A DNA stretch of 64,000 nucleotides, taken from positions 34,109,577 to 34,173,576 of the forward strand of contig OY288254.1 in NCBI GenBank assembly GCA_958450325.1, read 5' to 3'. The stretch's first letter is position 1. The number at the start of each line of letters is the position of its first letter. The position numbers were made by a program, and so were the translations under genes. Origin of the DNA: Agrostemma githago. Taxonomy: Eukaryota; Streptophyta; Magnoliopsida; Caryophyllales; Caryophyllaceae. This document shows positions 58,682 to 64,000 of this stretch, piece after piece. A model generated the notes under the pieces. The model did no database searches and had not been told where the DNA came from. It saw nothing but the letters and a program-made list of their open reading frames with translations.

Positions 58682-60750
58682 GGCCTAGACCTAATAGTAT
58701 AACAAATGTCTTTTGTTTTTACACCGAGTCAGAAGGTGCGAGGGGATCTTTCCTCCACCTCCCCGAAAACAATATCACGGCCGCATAGCCCACTTATTAC
58801 TATCAATAAAAAGAAAATCAACTTTTTTTTCTTTACAATGCGCCTCGACAATTTCTTGATTTTAAAATAATGCACCTTCTTGCTTACGACTCGATGTTAT
58901 GCCATTTATCGATAGCAATCAACCGTACCTTGAAACAACGAGGAATTACAAGAACTGAGATCCCATGTTCTTTTCTTTTACCTATTCCATGTTTGGTATA
59001 GAAAGCCACATAAGTACCTCTTAGAACGAGCATTATTGAATCCTATGACAAATCTAGATAGTCTTTTAGCTTGTGATCAAAGACAGAAGGCAAACCCGTT
59101 TCCCACAATAAATATCCCTCAAATAAAGACCGATCAATTCCTACCATAGGTGCTAGTATGAGAAAAAGAAGAAGAAGTCTGAAATGGCCAAAAGGTGCCA
59201 AAGAAAACAATGAAATCAAGGCCAAACTAAACCAGCCCAATTCAATGATCAAGACCGAACTCAACGGTCAAAACGAAACCCCCAACCATTCAACTCGACT
59301 TCTAGTGCAAAGTCAGAACAAAAAGCAAAAAAATAAAAAGAAAAGGCCACTCAACTAGCACCAAGATACTAGCCTCCCTGCATTACAACCCTTAAGGCTT
59401 TCCCGAGACACTTGTTAGGAGACAGTCCGGAATTTTGAGGATTCAAGCTCAATAGGATAATCCCAACCGTAAGGGCCAGACATGGAAATCAGATCCCACG
59501 TAATTTACATCCCCCCCCGATTGATGTTTGAGTCATTTTTACTCAACTTCCCCCTTTCCTACCAGATTACGAAACCTTAGCCCGTAGACCTAACTCCACA
59601 AAAAGCAAGCTCCATATTTTAATTCATCAAAGCCACTCATAACCTAGATCCACATTCCAAAAACAACCAAGCCAGTCGCCCAGACCTAAACGCGGCATCT
59701 CGTTAATTCTCACTTTCAAGGGGTCACACCCGATCACTTCATTTTAGTTCTTAAAATAGGGTGAAAACCCATGTAATACACCCTAAGCATCTCACATCGA
59801 TAATCGGCATAACGAGTTTAAAGCAAAATCACTCACATCTATAATGAACTATGAACATGGTTTGATTCCGCCTAAACATGCATAGGCAACCCTTCCAAGG
59901 GTACAACCAACAAAAATGACAAAATCGATTACTCGATTCACATGCAAATCGAAACCACCCCTATGTTCCGGTTAATGATTAATTTCAAAGAGGAAGCACA
60001 AACAACGAGCCAAGGACGGGGTGAAAACCCAAAAGGGGGCCCCGGGAATAATGAAGAGTCGAGTTGCGAGCCGTCGTAAACAAAAAAAAGAAAAAAAAAA
60101 GAGCAAAAAAAAGGAACAAAAGGTGAGCCGAGGACGGAGTGAAAACCCGAAAGGGCGCTACGGACAAAATGAAGAATCGAGTTTCGAGCCACCACAAAGA
60201 AATAAATAAATAAATAAATTATGTGCTTCTCATTAATGCAAATTCATTAAATCAAACCTTTGTCGAGGCCCCTTACATCGAGCATCTCCAAAAACCGGCT
60301 ATCCCAAAAAATAACAACGCGTCAAGAAAAAAACCTACAAAAACCAGTACTAATACGTCACATAATATCAATTAATAGAACATAATACGAAACTGCTGGG
60401 TTCTACCAATCCAACTTTCCCCTTTTCTTGCCTTTCGGGTGTGCTTGTTTGGGTCTTTCACCATCGACCCCTCCTAACACAAGTTTCCACCGCCCTAGCC
60501 AAAAGCGAGTCCAGCCGATCCCATTTCCTCTCCCCACTCACATTTTCAATATGGATCTTGTCAGTCTCGGCTCTTTTTGATGAACTGACGAACACTAGGA
60601 TCGGTAACGCCGTCTTCGGTCGGCCACTTAGCGACATCAGCCCACATTGCTTCATGTGGACATGACATAGGTCCACCCCGACGCGGCCACGCGCAGGTTT
60701 GGGGCGGCGAATGAATCTCGTGTGAGATGGATCTCGGATTGAAATTTAAA
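58682..60750. other. Non-coding sequence downstream of gag
   Basis: No pol motif was found. It contains two diverged copies of a segment around GGGTGAAAACCC and GAAGA(G/A)TCGAGTT (about 60015-60070 and 60135-60195), A-rich runs, and (AAAT)n at 60197-60219. Confidence 0.5.
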
Positions 60751-60752
60751 TT

Positions 60753-60768
60753 GAAGTTGGAGTCGCCA
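60753..60768 (-). other. Candidate primer binding site, tRNA-Arg type
   Basis: The minus strand reads TGGCGACTCC then AACTTC. The first ten bases fit the 3' end of plant tRNA-Arg (GGAGTCGCCA); the rest does not. A second copy is at 57163-57178. Confidence 0.45.
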
Positions 60769-61459
60769 CCGAACATTGTGGGAGTTCGGGCCCGTTTGAA
60801 CCCACTCTATATCTTAGTGGGCCGTGTACAAAATACGGCCCATTCTGATTTCAGAGTTTATTGGGTTCGTCCCTTTGCATTGCGATACCGATACCGATAT
60901 TATCGGTTACCGTGTATTGAATGACTCGTATGCCGACGGTTTCGGACATCCGGAAACCACGGTTCTGAGTAAGGGGTGAGGGTACCTGCTGGGAAGTTCA
61001 CAAAGAACACCCAACCCCGCCCGCATTTAGCGGCCTTTACTAAGATATCGTTTGTTTTTGGTGTACGCGCGTTAGTTTGACGGTTGAATGATATTCAAAG
61101 AGCGTTTTGACTAAACATGTGAATTATGTTCAGCTACGTCTTTTAAATGCATCTAAACTATCGTCAAAGTTGTTTTAGCATGTGATGTTCAGTTTAGTAC
61201 AATAAAATAAACAATGAGAAAAAAAAAGCAACAACGGATTACAATGTACGAGTGGCATACCACCCGGAATTACAATGCGACAAACGATAATTGCGATAAA
61301 AACGAAAAGAACGAGTTAGAAGATGCAAGTATGACACGATGCGGTTTTGAAAGGACTAGATTCACGTGATAGACTTGACACGCGTTGACCAACGTCGTTA
61401 AAAAAAGAGTTATCGAAGCTCGAAATATGTTGAAGGCTCACGGGTTTGTCGTGACAAAG

Positions 61460-61640
61460 GTCACTCGATAGACTCATGTAAGGACTTGGTCGAGTGCCTC
61501 TTGAAAAACCCTCCTCTCTGATTTTGAGGTGCCACTCGATCGAGTCAGGCATGACACTCGATCGACTGGTCCTCGAGAAAAGTATTATGTCTCTGATTTG
61601 GGGTGTCACTCGATCGAGTGCCCCCTGTTCGAGTGGTGAC
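61460..61640. repeat. Cluster of ACTCGATCGAGT palindromes, first
   Basis: Perfect or near copies lie at about 61533, 61555 and 61607, with partial ones (CACTCGATAGACT, GGTCGAGTG) around them. Confidence 0.85.
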
Positions 61641-62635
61641 TCGATTTGCAAGTTCCGAAATTGCTTTTAGTTTTTGAAAACCGATAACTTCGCTAAGTCG
61701 TGTAAAAATATGGCACAATTTATACCCGACTTAAGATTTTCAAAACTCGTAAATATTTGATATTCGACTACGAAATCAAGATCCAATACTTAGAGTGATT
61801 GATAGAGAAGAAGAAAAAAACGTTTTTAGAAATTGCTTTGAACTAAAATAAATCCCTCCGCATTGTAATGTCGTAATTAGTCTTTTTAAGACTATGTGAC
61901 GATTATTTCGGCATCAACAAGATTATGCTTAAAATAGTTTTAATGATTGATTCCTTCAGATCCGATATTCGACTATAGAGTCGATATTGAATCCTTAAGC
62001 ACGACTATTTATTGAAAATAGCATGATAATATCGATATTAGTAACGAGAAAATAAAATAAAAAAGACTCAACGACGACCTGTATAAGAAGACGGACGGAC
62101 GACAGAAAGAGAAGAAAAGGGAGAAGTCGGGATTTGTAACACCCTCAACCTACATGCTTGATTATCTCGAAAACGAACTCGTAGTAGCGGCCTAGGCGCG
62201 GGAGTGTTAAGATGTATATAGATTAGTTATGGTGTGTATGGTTAGGGAGGGGATTTGGCGAGTTTTGCTCTCGGGTTTGTATATGGTTTGCCTAAAATTG
62301 CCTAGAATTTCGGGTTGTGAATGGTCGGGAATCCTATAGGATTACTAGAGGAAAGATCGGAATATAATATGCCTAGTACTGCTGGAATTCCGGGTTGTAA
62401 TTTGTGTATGTCGGGATTGGAATTGTTGTGTTGTGAATTGTTGATGAATAATTGATGTGTAAAATTGTGTTGCGGGGGTAGGGTATTTATAGGATGAAAT
62501 ACCCGACTTGGGATAGGAGATAGATGACTTGCAAAGGAAGAAAACAACCGGTTGGGGTGAAGTGGGATTCCGTCTTTGGATAGGAAAAGGTTACTTGTAG
62601 GGGAAGAAACACCCGGTTTTCAGCTGGAACAAGGG

Positions 62636-62746
62636 TCACTCGATCGAGTAGTGCACCACACTCGATCGAGTGCCCGGTCTGATGCTAGATTTGGCGGTTT
62701 TTATGAGCTCACTCGACCGAGTGGCTGGTCCACTCGATCGAGTGGG
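62636..62746. repeat. Cluster of ACTCGATCGAGT palindromes, second
   Basis: Four copies in 110 bp, one as ACTCGACCGAGT, each flanked by C and G so that the dyad is often 14 bp. Confidence 0.9.
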
Positions 62747-63292
62747 TCTGAGCCGAGTAGAAGTCTCCTTTTGGAGATCGATTTTTATCTTTTAGGAAGA
62801 GTTTTTGTTGCTTAATCCTCTTTATTGCTGATTTTTATGAGAAATATGACTTCGAGTTGGATTTCCGAATTTGTGCCATATATTTATGGCTCGGAAATGC
62901 CTTTGACTGGGGTTTGACTCGGTCGCTAAAAGACGGTTTTGCCCTTGGTGACGGTTTTGACCCAAATTAGTCTCATTTGACTGGAAACGACCCACTGGGC
63001 CTGAATTTGAGGTCGATTTGGTGAGATTTTTACTCCGCTAAAAGCCCGTGCCAACTACTATTGATTCCGAGTCCGAAAATCGAGTGTATTAAGCCATGTT
63101 TACGTCCGATCATCATCGGGTGTTCTTTGGAAGCTGCTATAGACACCTGGCGGTCAAAATGTGGGTGTCTACAGAGCCCCCACTCTGACTGAGGCTTGGA
63201 TAAGGCGAAAGTCAGAGTAGCTACCAGGCCAATCGAGGATTAAGACCTGGCAGACATCCGATCGGGTCATTTATAGTCCATTAGACTTGCGT

Positions 63293-63585
63293 AAAAGGGC
63301 TCGCCGGCCATAAGATAGATGCTAATAGCTCCGTGGGGACTTGCCTAAAAAGCCTTGGGTGTGCCCGTTTGCAGACACATCCCATCTTGGAACTGCGCGG
63401 GAGCTTGCCTAGGAAGCTATGGGTGTGTCCGTTTGCAGACACATCCCGATTCAGAATTACGGGGGAGCTTGCATAGGAAGCTATGGGTATGTCTGTTCGC
63501 AGACACATCCCGATTCAGAATTACGCGTGAGCTTGCATAGGAAGCTATGGGTGTGTCCGTTCGCAGAAACATCCCGATTCTTTAG
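63293..63585. repeat. 64-bp tandem repeat, about four units
   Basis: GGGTGTG-type landmarks at 63357, 63421, 63485 and 63549 are exactly 64 bp apart. Units share GCAGACACATCCC and GGAGCTTGC(A/C)TAGGAAGC. They lie in the internal region of the right-hand element. The period is not a multiple of three and no frame is conserved. Confidence 0.92.
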
Positions 63586-64000
63586 TAGAAATGTCGCCAG
63601 AGCTTTCCACTGGGGAGTTTTTGCGAGGAGACTTCCTTCTTGAGTATGGGTGTACCTGTATAATGCCGACACATAGCAGTTTGTATGTAACATTTAGGCG
63701 AAACACCGACTCACGCTGGGGACGTAAAAACTCGATGTTCCTTTGGGAAACACAAACTGGTACCTGAAATATTAGATACATAGGCAGAAATAGCAAATAT
63801 AACAGATAACAAGATAGCATACAGGAAATGCAGTTAGCATCTTGAAAATGATTTTTGCTTCATTTTGAAATAGAAGTCCTGAAAGGACCTCACGTGCTAG
63901 GAGATAGGTTTTCAAAATTGAAAGGGCAGAAAAGAAATTTGCAGTTTAAAATACACCAAAATTTGACCTTGTCAAAAAAGATTTTCTCAAATGGCTAAGT
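63586..64000. other. Internal sequence of right-hand element, runs off the window
   Basis: No recognised coding sequence. It would be the 3' internal or UTR part of a minus-strand Tat-like element, given the PPT at 63174-63184. Confidence 0.4.

Larger units (their letters stand above)
60777..63173 (-). mobile_element. Tat-like LTR, minus-oriented, about 2.4 kb
   Basis: On the minus strand a purine tract (AGTGGGGGCTC, at 63174-63184) is followed by TGTAGACACC, and the segment ends CCCACA just before the candidate PBS. No ORF of note. It holds ACTCGATCGAGT palindromes in two clusters. A PPT on one side and a PBS on the other means that internal sequence lies on both sides of one LTR. The exact 3' end is a guess. 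Confidence 0.6.

Noticed and set aside
63281..63820. ORFs on both strands over the 64-bp repeats
   Set aside because: The period is not a multiple of three, so frames change from unit to unit. No constraint is likely.
1..64000. tRNA or rRNA genes
   Set aside because: None seen. The tRNA-like strings (TGGTATCAGAGC, TGGCGTCGTTGCCGGGG, TGGCGACTCC) are retrotransposon primer sites, not tRNA genes.

Overview
This is a nuclear window from a plant, almost certainly a eudicot. The evidence is spliced genes with GT-AG introns, FAR1/MULE and Ulp1-type transposon genes, Ty1/copia and Ty3/gypsy retrotransposons with plant tRNA primer sites, an F-box ORF, and very high AT content outside the retrotransposons. 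I cannot name the species; Caryophyllales would fit but is only a guess. No rRNA or tRNA gene and no clearly single-copy host locus is visible. The window is a graveyard of nested mobile elements.

Layout, left half (1-40.8 kb). This AT-rich, Mutator-like territory is rich in GTACAT motifs. Two paralogous, multi-exon Ulp1 (C48 peptidase) genes lie head to tail on the minus strand (copy A 496-8967, copy B 10244-15336). Both keep the His/Asp/Gln/Cys catalytic positions but carry several nonsense mutations. Copy A is also split by a short non-autonomous LTR retrotransposon (5063-7724, TSD CCAGA). Further fragments of the same gene family lie at 29.56, 32.8 and 34.1-34.8 kb, two of them as head-to-head palindromes. 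A FAR1/MULE transposase gene (36769-39676, minus) carries the DDE residues, a SWIM zinc finger and a CCHC knuckle, and is also broken. A strand-biased minisatellite (about 68-bp unit, with a 270-bp higher-order repeat at 35.3-36.1 kb) sits in introns and spacers of all these genes, always in the same orientation. I infer that these parts derive from one lineage of large ULP-carrying MULEs (the Kaonashi type known in plants). An uninterrupted F-box ORF (17784-18338) lies in the same territory. A complete 7.7-kb non-autonomous Ty3/gypsy-like element (19958-27622, TSD ATCAA, tRNA-Asp primer site) and a doubly truncated copia fragment (30345-31889) are embedded in it.

Layout, right half (40.8-64 kb). 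In order: a minus-strand LTR with its polypurine tract (40811-41383); a 5'-truncated relative of the 7.7-kb element (about 42925-48293); an LTR fragment with a duplicated end; a minus-strand chromovirus-like gag-protease remnant (49184 to about 54650) cut by a 3.5-kb solo LTR (49560-53066, TSD ATGCC); and a block of Tat-like Ty3/gypsy material (55.2-64 kb). In that block a broken minus-strand ORF1 and a plus-strand gag run divergently, and a 2.4-kb LTR is flanked by a PPT on one side and a PBS on the other.

The most unusual signals are: the oriented minisatellite with higher-order structure shared by introns of transposon genes; a pair of non-autonomous gypsy elements that conserve an unknown acidic ORF and a second internal polypurine tract; dense clusters of short GC-rich palindromes (TCCCGACCGGGA-type in one family, ACTCGATCGAGT-type in another); and palindromic fusions of ULP gene pieces. 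All identifications come from reading the sequence; no database search was run.
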